A stretch of DNA of 32,662 nucleotides from an uncultured archaeon (GCA_937890045.1 CALBXV010000239.1:1-32662), one strand, 5' to 3'. Shown: positions 14,263-21,946, counted from the first letter of the stretch. The notes: generated by a model not told the origin, from the letters alone. Made by a program: numbers and translations.

Positions 14263-14335
14263 TTATAGAGGGGAAGCACTCCTACGTCCTACCTAAAGCG
14301 GGATTACCTCGGATTAACACGTTTCCCCTCTATAA
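14263..14335 (+). other. RNA module 8 (15-bp closing helix)
   Basis: This is the longest helix of the array: 15 contiguous bp with one G-U (14263-14277 with 14321-14335), closing a 43-base interior with two GGATTA copies. No T-run follows, so a simple intrinsic terminator is unlikely. The 3' strand contains TATAAT (14331-14336), a perfect -10 sequence, but no well-spaced -35 is visible. Confidence 0.75.
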
Positions 14336-14390
14336 TACCTTTATATTTCCTCCATGATTTCGTAAATTTCAACAAAGAGGGAGAATACAA

Positions 14391-15182
14391 ATGGACAATA
14401 ATATGTCACAGGTAATAGAGAATATATACACTGATTACCTCAAATCAAAAAACGAACTACACCGTGAGAAATACCAAGACTATGAAGGTTATTTCTCTGC
14501 CTCATCAGCAGGGCAGTGTTTCAAGAAGCAAATACTACGTGCAAATGGAGTACCTGAAGCACAACCAGATGGTCGTGTTCTCAGGCTATTAAGATTAGGA
14601 ACAATAGTTCATAAAGATTTTGAACTTGCACTAAACCATTGGACACATAAAAATACTTCTGAAGAAGAAAAGGGAGAAGTATGGTCAGAGATGGAAATGG
14701 TCTTGGATGATATAAGTGTCATTGGTCATGCTGATATTGTATGGAAGAGAGAGAACAGGTTAGAGGTAATAGATATAAAGACTATTGCATCATATAAGTG
14801 GACAAAACAATTTGGACGAATAAAGAACAGAGACAGGAATCCATCAGTCAACTATGAGTTGCAGTTAGGTACATATGCATTAGGTGCAGCTAACTATTTT
14901 GAAGTCGAACCTGAGAATATTTATATGTATCTCGTATGGTATAAGAAAGATGATAGCTCAATGAAGGTAATAGAGATACCTACATTTTGGATGGATAATG
15001 CTTTAGAGTATTGGGTTAATCTAAATGAATACATAAATATAAGTCCTAATGGTGAAGACATACCAGTAGGAGGAGAAAATATTCCTGTACAAGAATGGGA
15101 ATGCAACTATTGTGGATACCATCGCCTTAAAGGTGGTTCGTGTCCCGGTGTTGTAAAAACAAAACAAACACAAAGGAGGTAA
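14391..15182 (+). CDS. PD-(D/E)XK nuclease, Cas4/RecB-like, probable 4Fe-4S
   Basis: The 263-residue protein has the Cas4/RecB-family nuclease motifs in order: SSAGQCFKKQIL (C43), GTIVHKDFE, GHADIVW (metal-binding Asp), LEVIDIKT (the D-x-K core) and QLGTYAL. Three C-terminal cysteines (C238, C241, C251 in ECNYCGYHRLKGGSC) plus C43 make the one-plus-three pattern of iron-sulphur nucleases such as Cas4 and AddB. It probably resects DNA 5'-3' to feed the annealing protein encoded just downstream. GAGGGAG precedes the ATG. It is the first gene after the structured RNA. No cas1 or cas2 is near, so a CRISPR role is unlikely. Confidence 0.88.
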   Translation: MDNNMSQVIENIYTDYLKSKNELHREKYQDYEGYFSASSAGQCFKKQILRANGVPEAQPDGRVLRLLRLGTIVHKDFELALNHWTHKNTSEEEKGEVWSEMEMVLDDISVIGHADIVWKRENRLEVIDIKTIASYKWTKQFGRIKNRDRNPSVNYELQLGTYALGAANYFEVEPENIYMYLVWYKKDDSSMKVIEIPTFWMDNALEYWVNLNEYINISPNGEDIPVGGENIPVQEWECNYCGYHRLKGGSCPGVVKTKQTQRR

Positions 15183-15184
15183 TC

Positions 15185-15769
15185 ATGGAGATTGCTGACA
15201 TATTCTCAATCCTTGACTCTACGAATGTTGAGAAACATACGGAGAAGAAAGGACAGTTTACCTATCTCAGTTGGGCTTGGGCAGTAAGAGAATTACTAAG
15301 AGTAGACCCACAGGCCACTTGGGAAGTTCATGAATATCGTCATGGAAATGGAGAAGTAATTGCTCCATACATGAGGACAGGTGCAGGTTGCTTTGTTAAA
15401 GTAACTGTATGGTCTGGTGGTATTGCAAGGACACAGGTACATCCAGTACTTGATAATCGCAATAAACCTATTGAAGAGCCAAATGCCTTTCAAGTCAATA
15501 CATCAATACAAAGATGTCTTGCAAAAGCAATTGCACTTCATGGATTAGGCTTATACATATATGCAGGGGAAGACCTTCCCGTGCTAGAGCCTTTAACCAA
15601 GAAGCAAATTGATGATATGGTAAAGATGGCTAAAGCAGCTGTTGACTATCGTGATGATGAAGACGATGCACTTGTGAATACCGTTCAAAACAAGATAAAG
15701 AATGGTGAGGTTCATAAGGGCAACTACGATGCATCAATAGCTAAACTAAAGAGGTGGGCAAATGAATAG
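15185..15769 (+). CDS. Single-strand annealing protein, Sak3/DUF1071 family
   Basis: The start is ATG at 15185 with AAAGGAGGT upstream, 4 bases into the spacer after the nuclease stop and not the longer frame beginning at 15140. The 194-residue protein matches DUF1071: FTYLSWAWAVREL at 25-37 and the signature NTSIQRCLAKAIALHGLGLY followed by IYAGEDL (105-131). These are RecT/Rad52-like annealing proteins that pair complementary strands during phage recombination and replication. The position between a Cas4-like exonuclease and an SSB-like protein makes a complete recombination module. The C-terminus is a Lys-rich helix. Confidence 0.9.
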   Translation: MEIADIFSILDSTNVEKHTEKKGQFTYLSWAWAVRELLRVDPQATWEVHEYRHGNGEVIAPYMRTGAGCFVKVTVWSGGIARTQVHPVLDNRNKPIEEPNAFQVNTSIQRCLAKAIALHGLGLYIYAGEDLPVLEPLTKKQIDDMVKMAKAAVDYRDDEDDALVNTVQNKIKNGEVHKGNYDASIAKLKRWANE

Positions 15770-16070
15770 CCTCAATAAAAATAGTTCTAGTTATGACGAG
15801 AGTCTATTGACTCCAGGTTATTACTATACTATTGGTACAAATGATGGTGTCCAATTCAAATGGTGTAGGTATCACGGTACTAAACTCCTGAATGGGAAAG
15901 CCATATTTGTATATTCGACAAAAGACGGTCTTCAGTTGACAATAAATCCAAGCTATCATAGTTGGACGTTGGAACATGGAGATGGTGAGGAACTTCTCAT
16001 TAATGCTGAACTAGCAGGTGAGGAAATAGAGTACAATCAAAAACACCAAAAGGAGGTGTCAGATGGGTAA
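15762..16070 (+). CDS. Unknown protein in recombination module
   Basis: The 102-residue protein overlaps the Sak3 gene by 8 bases, with GAGGTGGG upstream. It is beta-rich (GYYYTIGTNDGVQFKWCRYH, then GKAIFVYSTKDGLQLTI), suggesting a small barrel, with an acidic C-terminal helix. It could be an accessory to the recombination proteins, which is inference from position only. Confidence 0.75.
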   Translation: MNSLNKNSSSYDESLLTPGYYYTIGTNDGVQFKWCRYHGTKLLNGKAIFVYSTKDGLQLTINPSYHSWTLEHGDGEELLINAELAGEEIEYNQKHQKEVSDG

Positions 16071-16338
16071 ACTAACTCATGCAGAAGCTGAGGAACTAGT
16101 AAATCAAGGCATAATGACTAGAACTTCTTTTCAGAAGATGCAAGATGAAGGCTTAATTAGCACAAGAGGCCGTAATACGGCAGTTTGGGTTAAGGCCAAG
16201 GATGGAGCTTGGGTAAGTCCTCAGTTGTATTTCAAAGGTCAAAATGGCTCTGAATACAGCAAATCTCAGTTAGCAATCAAAGATGGATTCAATGCACTCG
16301 TTGAGAAGCATTGTACCACTAAAACACAAACAAAGTAA
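16063..16338 (+). CDS. Small unknown protein
   Basis: The 91-residue product overlaps the previous gene by 8 bases, with AAAGGAGGTG upstream. The N-terminus (LTHAEAEELVNQGIMTRTSF) looks like a helix-turn-helix-type fold, followed by a basic part with GRNTAVWVKAKDGAW. No family recognised. It lies between the annealing protein and the SSB-like gene. Confidence 0.74.
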   Translation: MGKLTHAEAEELVNQGIMTRTSFQKMQDEGLISTRGRNTAVWVKAKDGAWVSPQLYFKGQNGSEYSKSQLAIKDGFNALVEKHCTTKTQTK

Positions 16339-16355
16339 ATACGGAGGTATGGTAA

Positions 16356-16937
16356 ATGAAAGACCCAACTACTGTCTTCGATGAGGAGACAGATTCTGGA
16401 ACTCCTATAATGCCTGGGATGTATCCTGCTAATCTAGTGTCTCTCATAACGAGAGCATTTGATAGCGGAAGTACTGTCTTCAATATGAGGTTTAAAATCT
16501 CAGATGAAGTCAAAGATACTTCTGTCCCACAGCAGGTTAAATCAGGCGGGACATTCCAAGAGGTCAGAGATGGAAGCGGCAATCCCGTAGAAGTCTCGGC
16601 TTCCTTCATGAGCGGTAAAATATTCTATGCTGATGGCGTTTGGTTTACACCAAGCCCAGCCAAAGGCGAAGGATGGAGAAACCGCAGATATAAGGAAGCA
16701 TTTGAGAATCTCGGTGTATCCTTTCCGAGAGAGGAGAATGGTAGCGTATCTCTAGGTGAGATAGAAGAGAGCGATGTGCTCGGTATGCCTGCTATTATAA
16801 AACTCTCAGAGAGTAAATACACGAATAAAAACGGTGAGGAAAAGACAGCCTTCAAAGCCGTTGAGATTCATCCTTGGACGGATGGTAAAAAGTTATCTGA
16901 AGCTGAAGTAGCTTCTGATGATAAAATACCGTTTTAG
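16356..16937 (+). CDS. Probable single-stranded DNA-binding protein
   Basis: The 193-residue protein has a central beta-rich region (residues of about 20-160, with AKGEGWRNRRYKEAFENLGV) and an acidic end DDKIPF, the C-terminal tip of bacterial and phage SSBs that recruits partners. Its place just after the nuclease and annealing genes fits. ACGGAGG precedes the ATG. I cannot confirm an OB fold by eye. It is more GC-rich than its neighbours. Confidence 0.72.
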   Translation: MKDPTTVFDEETDSGTPIMPGMYPANLVSLITRAFDSGSTVFNMRFKISDEVKDTSVPQQVKSGGTFQEVRDGSGNPVEVSASFMSGKIFYADGVWFTPSPAKGEGWRNRRYKEAFENLGVSFPREENGSVSLGEIEESDVLGMPAIIKLSESKYTNKNGEEKTAFKAVEIHPWTDGKKLSEAEVASDDKIPF

Positions 16938-16951
16938 TCCAGTTGTTGGAA

Positions 16952-16984
16952 GAGAGGGAGTTAGTACGTTGCTAATTCCCTCTC
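16952..16984 (+). other. 13-bp hairpin after the SSB-like gene
   Basis: A 13-bp helix (16952-16964 with 16972-16984, one G-U at 16960/16976) closes a 7-base TACGTTG loop. AT-rich sequence follows but no T-run. It lies 15 bases after the SSB-like stop, so it may stabilise or end that transcript, or form a pair of RNA modules with the next element. Confidence 0.75.
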
Positions 16985-17002
16985 AAATATTTAAATTTGG
17001 GG

Positions 17003-17077
17003 GAAGGGTGAAGACTCTAACTCTCTCTTGTCTTAGCCCACCTCATACCGTACTCTCGCGGAGTGACTTCACCCTTC
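17003..17077 (+). ncRNA. Closed RNA module in the SSB-downstream gap
   Basis: A perfect 11-bp helix GAAGGGTGAAG/CTTCACCCTTC (17003-17013 with 17067-17077) closes a 53-base interior that holds an ACTC/GAGT hairpin near 17052-17064. The build matches the modules at 13511-14335, though the sequences are unrelated. With the preceding hairpin it fills the 164-base gap from 16938 to 17101. Function unknown. Confidence 0.65.
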
Positions 17078-17101
17078 AATTATTTAACAAGGAGACAAGA
17101 G

Positions 17102-17191
17102 ATGGCTATACTGATTGACATTGGGATATTGTGGTTCTTACTATTAATTTGGAAGAAACTAGACGATTTAGTAGAAATAGCTAAGGAGTAG
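17102..17191 (+). CDS. 29-residue single-pass membrane peptide
   Basis: A short ORF with AAGGAGA 8 bases before its ATG. The product is one hydrophobic segment (residues 2-18, AILIDIGILWFLLLIW) followed by a charged tail KKLDDLVEIAKE. It could be a small membrane effector. No family recognised. The next gene starts 4 bases after its stop, with AAGGAG at the end of this ORF serving as its ribosome binding site. Confidence 0.68.
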   Translation: MAILIDIGILWFLLLIWKKLDDLVEIAKE

Positions 17192-17195
17192 TAAT

Positions 17196-17582
17196 ATGAA
17201 AAAGGAAGAAATAGGGGCAAAGGAGATAGTGCAAAAGATGTTACTTGAAGACCTTTTAAATAATATAGAAGGGGCAATACAAACATTCTTAACACGTCAT
17301 CCTGACACAGACCTTGAGAAGCAAAGCTCTGTCAGGAATATTGCGGAAGAGATATATAGACGCATAAATACTGAAGAAACGGATGTTCCTAGAAATGTAC
17401 AGGTTCTGAAGAAAATAGAAGAAAGGCTTAATATAGGCCAGTTAAAGTATGGAAGTGACATTCCCATCGCAGATGGTAGGGATTGGCTAAAAGAGGCCAT
17501 AGAAGAGGTTCTAGACACTATTGTGTACCTTTCTAACTATCTTCTGCAACTAGAGGAGATGAAAAATGATAAAGAAATGTAA
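17196..17582 (+). CDS. MazG-like nucleotide pyrophosphohydrolase candidate
   Basis: The 128-residue all-helical protein has a C-terminal segment RLNIGQLKYGSD, GRDWLKEAIEEVLDTIVYL. The E-x2-E-x2-D helix after a GQ.KYG motif is typical of small phage MazG-type all-alpha NTP pyrophosphatases, which clear non-canonical nucleotides or alarmones. Only one acidic helix is clear, so this is a moderate call. It overlaps the next gene by 17 bases. Confidence 0.6.
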   Translation: MKKEEIGAKEIVQKMLLEDLLNNIEGAIQTFLTRHPDTDLEKQSSVRNIAEEIYRRINTEETDVPRNVQVLKKIEERLNIGQLKYGSDIPIADGRDWLKEAIEEVLDTIVYLSNYLLQLEEMKNDKEM

Positions 17583-17841
17583 ATGCGGTTATTCATATGA
17601 AACAACATGGCAGTCAAAGCCTACCTATATGTATAAAAGAGAAAGAAAAAGCAGTTCAATGCCATACATACAACGGCTAAAAGAAAGAATTAAAAAGGCT
17701 GATCACATAATAGAAGCAATTCTAGTGCGTTCTCAGTATGTCATGCCAACATACTTAGCTATGATGGCAAAAGAATACTCACAAGAGTATGAACTTGAAA
17801 TTCCTGATCCGTATAATACTAAAGGAGGAGAAGATGAATAA
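17566..17841 (+). CDS. Small protein with N-terminal CxC motif
   Basis: The 91-residue product begins MIKKCKCGYSYETTW, half of a possible zinc site, then has a basic helix (YIQRLKERIKKADHIIEAIL) and an acidic C-terminus (PDPYNTKGGEDE). No family recognised. It overlaps both neighbours by 8-17 bases. Confidence 0.72.
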   Translation: MIKKCKCGYSYETTWQSKPTYMYKRERKSSSMPYIQRLKERIKKADHIIEAILVRSQYVMPTYLAMMAKEYSQEYELEIPDPYNTKGGEDE

Positions 17842-18076
17842 ATCAGTATCAAAGGAATATGTGTTTAAGCTTAAGAATAACCTGACAAGTAAAGCATTTG
17901 TTTGGTTTATGAGAAAGAAGCTAAACAAAAAAACATATAGTATTGTACTTCGTGGACGACACTCAGATAGAAAGAAGCTCTACGAAAAGCTTGGTAAGAA
18001 GTATGTAAGCTATACACAGAATGATGTTCCAATAAAGTATGCCGAGACAATCGGTGTATACATAAGGAGGAAATGA
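17834..18076 (+). CDS. Small basic unknown protein
   Basis: The start is ATG at 17834 with AAAGGAGGAG upstream, rather than the ATG at 17789. The 80-residue product is strongly basic (FVWFMRKKLNKKTYS, then SDRKKLYEKLGKKYVS). No family recognised. It is probably nucleic-acid associated by composition. Confidence 0.74.
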   Translation: MNKSVSKEYVFKLKNNLTSKAFVWFMRKKLNKKTYSIVLRGRHSDRKKLYEKLGKKYVSYTQNDVPIKYAETIGVYIRRK

Positions 18077-18077
18077 A

Positions 18078-18329
18078 ATGGAAACAGAAGGAATAGCAAC
18101 AGTTAAATTAACTGAGACAGAAATACATCATATTGTATGGGGAATGACAGTTATTAAAACTATGCGATTACCATTAGACCCAGAATGGAAAAATCCATAC
18201 TTAGTACTATTAGATGATTTCAAACGCATACAAGAAAACATGAAACTAGAAAAAGAAAACAAGGTAGATAATTATGACTCCGCAGAAGAAGAAAGACTCG
18301 GGCCATCGCCACACGGCAGGGAAGAATAA
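18078..18329 (+). CDS. Small unknown protein
   Basis: The 83-residue product has AGGAGG just before the ATG. It starts with KLTETEIHHIVWGMTVIKTM and continues as helices; the C-terminus is highly charged. The last 56 bases overlap the next gene, so the true end may be structurally unimportant. No family recognised. Confidence 0.7.
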   Translation: METEGIATVKLTETEIHHIVWGMTVIKTMRLPLDPEWKNPYLVLLDDFKRIQENMKLEKENKVDNYDSAEEERLGPSPHGREE

Positions 18330-18537
18330 GTATCTAAAAGACCTAAAAGAAGGTACTTCATTCAAACTGTCGAGTGGGACTGAAGGGATACTTTTAAAGA
18401 AAGGAGTAGGAAGTGTTATTGTATACGTTACTTCAATGCCCAAGTCATACTACTTTTATAATGAAGACGGTACTCCAGACCTATACTGGTTTGGAAGGCA
18501 GCATTGGGCAGAAAATACAGAAGTGGAGGAAGCATGA
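18274..18537 (+). CDS. Small unknown protein
   Basis: The 87-residue product has a basic, His/Lys-rich start (TPQKKKDSGHRHTAGKNKYL) followed by a beta-rich core (FKLSSGTEGILLKKGVGSVI) and an acidic tail. AAGGT lies 8 bases before the ATG, inside the previous gene. An SH3-like fold is possible but unproven. Confidence 0.68.
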   Translation: MTPQKKKDSGHRHTAGKNKYLKDLKEGTSFKLSSGTEGILLKKGVGSVIVYVTSMPKSYYFYNEDGTPDLYWFGRQHWAENTEVEEA

Positions 18538-18950
18538 CTAGAAATGATGGAACATTTGATCTAATCTGTGCTTGTTGTGGATTTAACATGAGTAAAACTC
18601 ATTATAATCCAAGGAAGCGTTTAACTGAACTCAAGTTACAGAGAAGCAATACACTAAATAGATTAATTACAGAGGTTTCCAAAAAGATAAGACATAATGT
18701 GCCTTCAGAGGATTCTGTGACTAATGAGTATTATTTTATGAGAGGTATAAGAGATATTCCAGAGAATGTTATAAGAGTTGGGATACATAAGTATTTGGAA
18801 AGGTCATATTATGCTGAACAAAAAGGATTTCGTTACTTGTCTCGGATTATTCAATATACAAACGATAACTCCGATGCAATAAAGCGAAATGAGAAAAAGA
18901 GACTAGGTACAATTCCAAAACCACAAAGAAAGGAGGATATAGATGAATAA
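18534..18950 (+). CDS. Unknown protein with N-terminal Cys cluster
   Basis: The start is ATG at 18534 with GGAGGAAG upstream and an ATGA overlap with the preceding stop. The 138-residue protein begins with CACCGF (C12, C14, C15), a possible metal or redox site. A long helical and basic region follows, including GFRYLSRIIQYTNDNSD and a Lys/Arg-rich C-terminus. No family recognised. Confidence 0.74.
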   Translation: MTRNDGTFDLICACCGFNMSKTHYNPRKRLTELKLQRSNTLNRLITEVSKKIRHNVPSEDSVTNEYYFMRGIRDIPENVIRVGIHKYLERSYYAEQKGFRYLSRIIQYTNDNSDAIKRNEKKRLGTIPKPQRKEDIDE

Positions 18951-19743
18951 TGCAATAATAGCTGATAGTCTATTTCCAGTAGCAGAGGTTCCAGCAGTTC
19001 TTCAAGATACTCACTTAGGTGAGACTGATCTTCGTGAAGTTAGTACTGGGCATAAGTTCATAGTGAGAGAGGATACTGGTCAAGTTCTAAGTTGTATGAC
19101 TGATGAATATAGACTGGTCACCAATGAAGAGCTTATGTCAGTTGCTGATCCCTTAATAAAAGAGAATGGTGGCACTCTAAGAGAAGTGGCCGTTCTTAAT
19201 GATGGAAGGCGTTCCGTATGGAAATATCGCTTCACTAAGACCAAGATTAAACTTGGTAAGAATGATGTTGTCAATCCTGAGGTCATCATAGAAAACAGTT
19301 ATGACGGCAGTACAGAGATTCGAGCCATAAGCGGTGCCTTCAGAGTAGTGTGTTCTAATGGCATGGTAGTTGGATTCGTATTGTCTAAGACAACAAACCG
19401 TCATTCAATATGGAATACCAACATAGATAAGATGCCAGAGATCATAGGAGATGTCGTTAGGCTAACAAATGAGTTTCTAGTTGAATCACTTCCCGCTCTT
19501 AAGGACACAAAGTTCAGAAGGCGTGACTTGACAGAGGTTATCAAACTTCTTCCAACATATGCAATGGAGCCATTTGTGCAATACCTATCAGCTCATAAAC
19601 CCAAGAACTATTGGGATATTCTCAATGCTTGCACTTTTATCACTACTCATCACATGAGAAGAGATAGATATGCAACCCATAGGCTAGAGAATAAGTTGTA
19701 TCCAAAGGTAGTTAAGCTGGCACAGCACGTAGCACAAGCATAA
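18943..19743 (+). CDS. DUF932 (phage/plasmid-like) protein
   Basis: The 266-residue protein has the hallmarks of DUF932/DUF945: GAFRVVCSNGMVVG in the middle and a C-terminal NACTFITTHHMRR, THRLENKLY segment. The family is widespread in phages and plasmids, often near replication or defence-evasion genes; its biochemical role is not settled. AAAGGAGGA precedes the ATG, and the stop overlaps the methyltransferase start (TAATG). Confidence 0.85.
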   Translation: MNNAIIADSLFPVAEVPAVLQDTHLGETDLREVSTGHKFIVREDTGQVLSCMTDEYRLVTNEELMSVADPLIKENGGTLREVAVLNDGRRSVWKYRFTKTKIKLGKNDVVNPEVIIENSYDGSTEIRAISGAFRVVCSNGMVVGFVLSKTTNRHSIWNTNIDKMPEIIGDVVRLTNEFLVESLPALKDTKFRRRDLTEVIKLLPTYAMEPFVQYLSAHKPKNYWDILNACTFITTHHMRRDRYATHRLENKLYPKVVKLAQHVAQA

Positions 19744-20567
19744 TGGCTGATGCTCGGTGGCTTGATTGCCCTGTAGTAATACCATATATGGGGGGTAAGT
19801 TTGAACTGTCTAGAACACTAGTTCCAATGCTTGCTCCCCATGTTAGGTATATAGAAGTATTTGCTGGTGGGTTAAGCATGTTCTTCAGAAAAAAGAAAGC
19901 TGATTGGAATGTCGTCAATGATGTAGACAGGGATATTATCAATCTATATGAAAGTATAAGAACAGATTATGATTCCTTTAAAGAACAAGCATATTGGATG
20001 GTTAAGTCTAGAGAATTATTTAATAAATGGAAGAAAGAAATAAATGATAAGGAAGGCATAAATATCCCTGATCCTGAACGAGCCGCTAAATACTACTATG
20101 TTATAAGATGTGCTTTCAACAGGAGTGCAGTAGGAACTTTGAGTAAGGACTCTGATTGGCATACAAGACTTCTAAATGATATTAAATATTCACGGTTAAA
20201 ATTTGATGATACTATAATGGAGCACATGGACTTTAGAGACTTAGTAAAGAAGTACCCACCAAGAAAAGGTGATATGTGGTATCTAGACCCACCATATGTA
20301 ATAGCAGGTGAGCGTGGAGATTACTATCACTACTCATTTTCAAAGAAAGATCATGAAGATATGGCTGAGATTTGCAAGGAAATAGATAATGAAAATGGTA
20401 AATTCATGGTATCCTATGACGATAGGTATGAGGTTAAAAGTTTATTTCACGGATATAATATTATTCCACTCAAGGTACTTTATTCGGGTATGCAACATAA
20501 TAAGAAGGAGAAGACTGAGTTAGCAATATGTAACTATCAACCATCAGGGCAGAGTTCCCTGTTTTAG
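19743..20567 (+). CDS. D12-class DNA adenine methyltransferase
   Basis: The 274-residue protein carries the D12/Dam order of motifs: PYMGGKFEL near the start (SAM-binding region), YIEVFAGG (37-43), VVNDVDRDIINLY, and the catalytic MWYLDPPYV (DPPY at 182-185). It transfers a methyl group to N6 of adenine; the target sequence cannot be read from the protein. The lone methyltransferase without a restriction partner suggests protection of phage DNA from host restriction or control of replication. The start is by TAATG coupling to DUF932. Confidence 0.93.
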   Translation: MADARWLDCPVVIPYMGGKFELSRTLVPMLAPHVRYIEVFAGGLSMFFRKKKADWNVVNDVDRDIINLYESIRTDYDSFKEQAYWMVKSRELFNKWKKEINDKEGINIPDPERAAKYYYVIRCAFNRSAVGTLSKDSDWHTRLLNDIKYSRLKFDDTIMEHMDFRDLVKKYPPRKGDMWYLDPPYVIAGERGDYYHYSFSKKDHEDMAEICKEIDNENGKFMVSYDDRYEVKSLFHGYNIIPLKVLYSGMQHNKKEKTELAICNYQPSGQSSLF

Positions 20568-20581
20568 TGAAAGGAGTCACT

Positions 20582-21946
20582 ATGAAAGACAATAAAGAGA
20601 AGGCTTATCCTTCAAGTAAAGAGGCCGAAGAAGCAGTTCTTGGAGCTTGCTTATTAGATGGCGAGAGCATTGTATCAAAAGTATCAAGTTGGATCAGACA
20701 ATCAGATGCTTTCCATTTTAATGATAATAGGAGATTATGGGAATGCTTATATAATATGTATAAGAGTCATGAAAAAATAGATACGCTAACAGTACATGAA
20801 AAGATGAAGGAACAGTTCGATAAAGTAGATTCATATTGGATAACAGGACTAGCTGAGGTGGTGCCTACGGTTGCCAATGTAGAACAATATGCTAAGATAA
20901 TATGGGAAAAACACATTCAAAGGGAAATAGGCAAGAGTTCATATAAGTTATTTAAACACAGTTTTGGGAATTATGAGCAGACAAGTAATCTATTAGACTC
21001 TCATAGTAGACTTGTTGATGAGCTATCTCAATTAGCACCGAATCAAAGCGTAGACTCAGAAATCCTTATAGATAGTGCTGTTGATGCTATGCTGACAGGA
21101 AGTAATGTTATACCCTTTGGGTTTTGGGCATTAGATAAACCAGCAGGTGGAATGACTAAGAAGGAAATAACGGTATTGGGTGGAAGGCCGGGTCATGGCA
21201 AGACAACTCTAATGATAAATGTTCTTGCTGGTCTAGCATCGCAAGGTCTTAAGGTTATGATATTCAATAGAGAGATGAGTAACGAGGAAATGTGGAAAAA
21301 GATATTTGTTATGGAATCAAATAAAATAATCTATGAAGACTTAAGAAAGAAGTCAGTCAATAAGGACTGTAAAGAAGAGATAGAAAAAATGGTTCAAGAT
21401 GTTAAGCATAAGTATCATAATATTTATACATATGACACTATAAGAGACTTAGATGATACTATGAGAGAGATAAGTAAGGTGAGGCCAGATGTGGTCATAG
21501 ATGATTACATACAGCTTATAAGAGTCAGGAATGGTAATAAAGATAGAAGATTCCAGATTGAAGAAATAATGCAGGAGTATAAATGGGCAGCTAAGAAATG
21601 GGAGTTCTCAGGATTCTTGGTAAGCCAGCTAAATAGAGAGATCGAGAAAAGGATAGACCCTTATCCTAGGATGAGCGACTATAGCGAGAGTGGTGTTATA
21701 GAGCAAACAGCAGAAACAGCTATGTTTGTATTTTATGGACACAATTTTGATTCAGAAGGATATGATGAATATGAGAGTCAAATCATAACTGCAAAGGCTA
21801 GATATGGCAGGGTAGGAAACTACATTGTAGGATTCAATGGTGATGGATGTAAATTCTTTTCAAACTCTGTAGACGCAAGAAGAGATGCTCAAGATAGAAA
21901 GGATAGAAAAAACGGAACAGGCAACATGCAGGATGTGCAAAAGTGA
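20582..21946 (+). CDS. dnaB: DnaB-type replicative helicase
   Basis: I place the start at ATG 20582 with AAAGGAGT upstream. The 454-residue protein has the DnaB N-terminal domain (SSKEAEEAVLGACLLDGESI at 11-30) and a RecA-like C-terminal motor. The motor carries Walker A GRPGHGKTT (201-209), Walker B PDVVIDDYIQL (D307, D308) and an SQLNRE motif (348-353). It unwinds the replication fork 5'-3'. No primase domain is fused and none is seen in the window, so it may use the host primase or one encoded elsewhere. Confidence 0.95.
   Translation: MKDNKEKAYPSSKEAEEAVLGACLLDGESIVSKVSSWIRQSDAFHFNDNRRLWECLYNMYKSHEKIDTLTVHEKMKEQFDKVDSYWITGLAEVVPTVANVEQYAKIIWEKHIQREIGKSSYKLFKHSFGNYEQTSNLLDSHSRLVDELSQLAPNQSVDSEILIDSAVDAMLTGSNVIPFGFWALDKPAGGMTKKEITVLGGRPGHGKTTLMINVLAGLASQGLKVMIFNREMSNEEMWKKIFVMESNKIIYEDLRKKSVNKDCKEEIEKMVQDVKHKYHNIYTYDTIRDLDDTMREISKVRPDVVIDDYIQLIRVRNGNKDRRFQIEEIMQEYKWAAKKWEFSGFLVSQLNREIEKRIDPYPRMSDYSESGVIEQTAETAMFVFYGHNFDSEGYDEYESQIITAKARYGRVGNYIVGFNGDGCKFFSNSVDARRDAQDRKDRKNGTGNMQDVQK

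Larger units (their letters stand above)
13511..14335 (+). ncRNA. Large multi-module structured RNA (eight closed domains)
   Basis: No credible gene lies in the 886 bases between 13505 and 14390. The region resolves into eight consecutive domains, each closed by a 9-15 bp helix and joined by linkers of only 0-10 bases; several contain two or three further hairpins. Five G-U wobbles are embedded in the closing helices (13514/13628, 13773/13824, 14027/14087, 14028/14086, 14276/14322). They would be A-C mismatches on the other strand, so the RNA is probably read from the plus strand with the early operon. The scale resembles the large ornate phage RNAs GOLLD and ROOL. No family is assigned, and the role is unknown. 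It is not tRNA-, intron- or CRISPR-like. Confidence 0.82.

Noticed and set aside
13842..14279. Two minus-strand ORFs of 60 and 63 codons inside the structured region
   Set aside because: Neither has a ribosome binding site, and both run across perfect inverted repeats. Their codons are explained by the RNA helices, and no plus-strand frame is open either.
14308..14336. Sigma70 promoter using TATAAT at 14331
   Set aside because: The candidate -35 hexamers are spaced 11 or 21 bases away, and TATAAT is part of the 3' strand of a 15-bp helix. It is noted under module 8 but not called as a promoter.
13505..14390. CRISPR array, retron or group I/II intron
   Set aside because: There are no regular direct repeats, no reverse transcriptase or maturase, and no split gene. 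The modules differ in sequence and length.
14391..15182. Cas4-like nuclease as a sign of a CRISPR adaptation module
   Set aside because: No cas1, cas2 or repeat array is present, and the annealing protein and SSB-like neighbours explain it as a recombination nuclease.
15140..15184. Upstream start for the Sak3 protein
   Set aside because: It would overlap the nuclease gene by 43 bases and add non-family residues. AAAGGAGGT directly precedes the ATG at 15185, where the family's N-terminus begins.
16918..17118. 66-codon plus-strand ORF after the SSB-like gene
   Set aside because: It has no ribosome binding site, overlaps the end of the SSB-like gene and the start of the 29-residue gene, and its codons come from the two inverted repeats.
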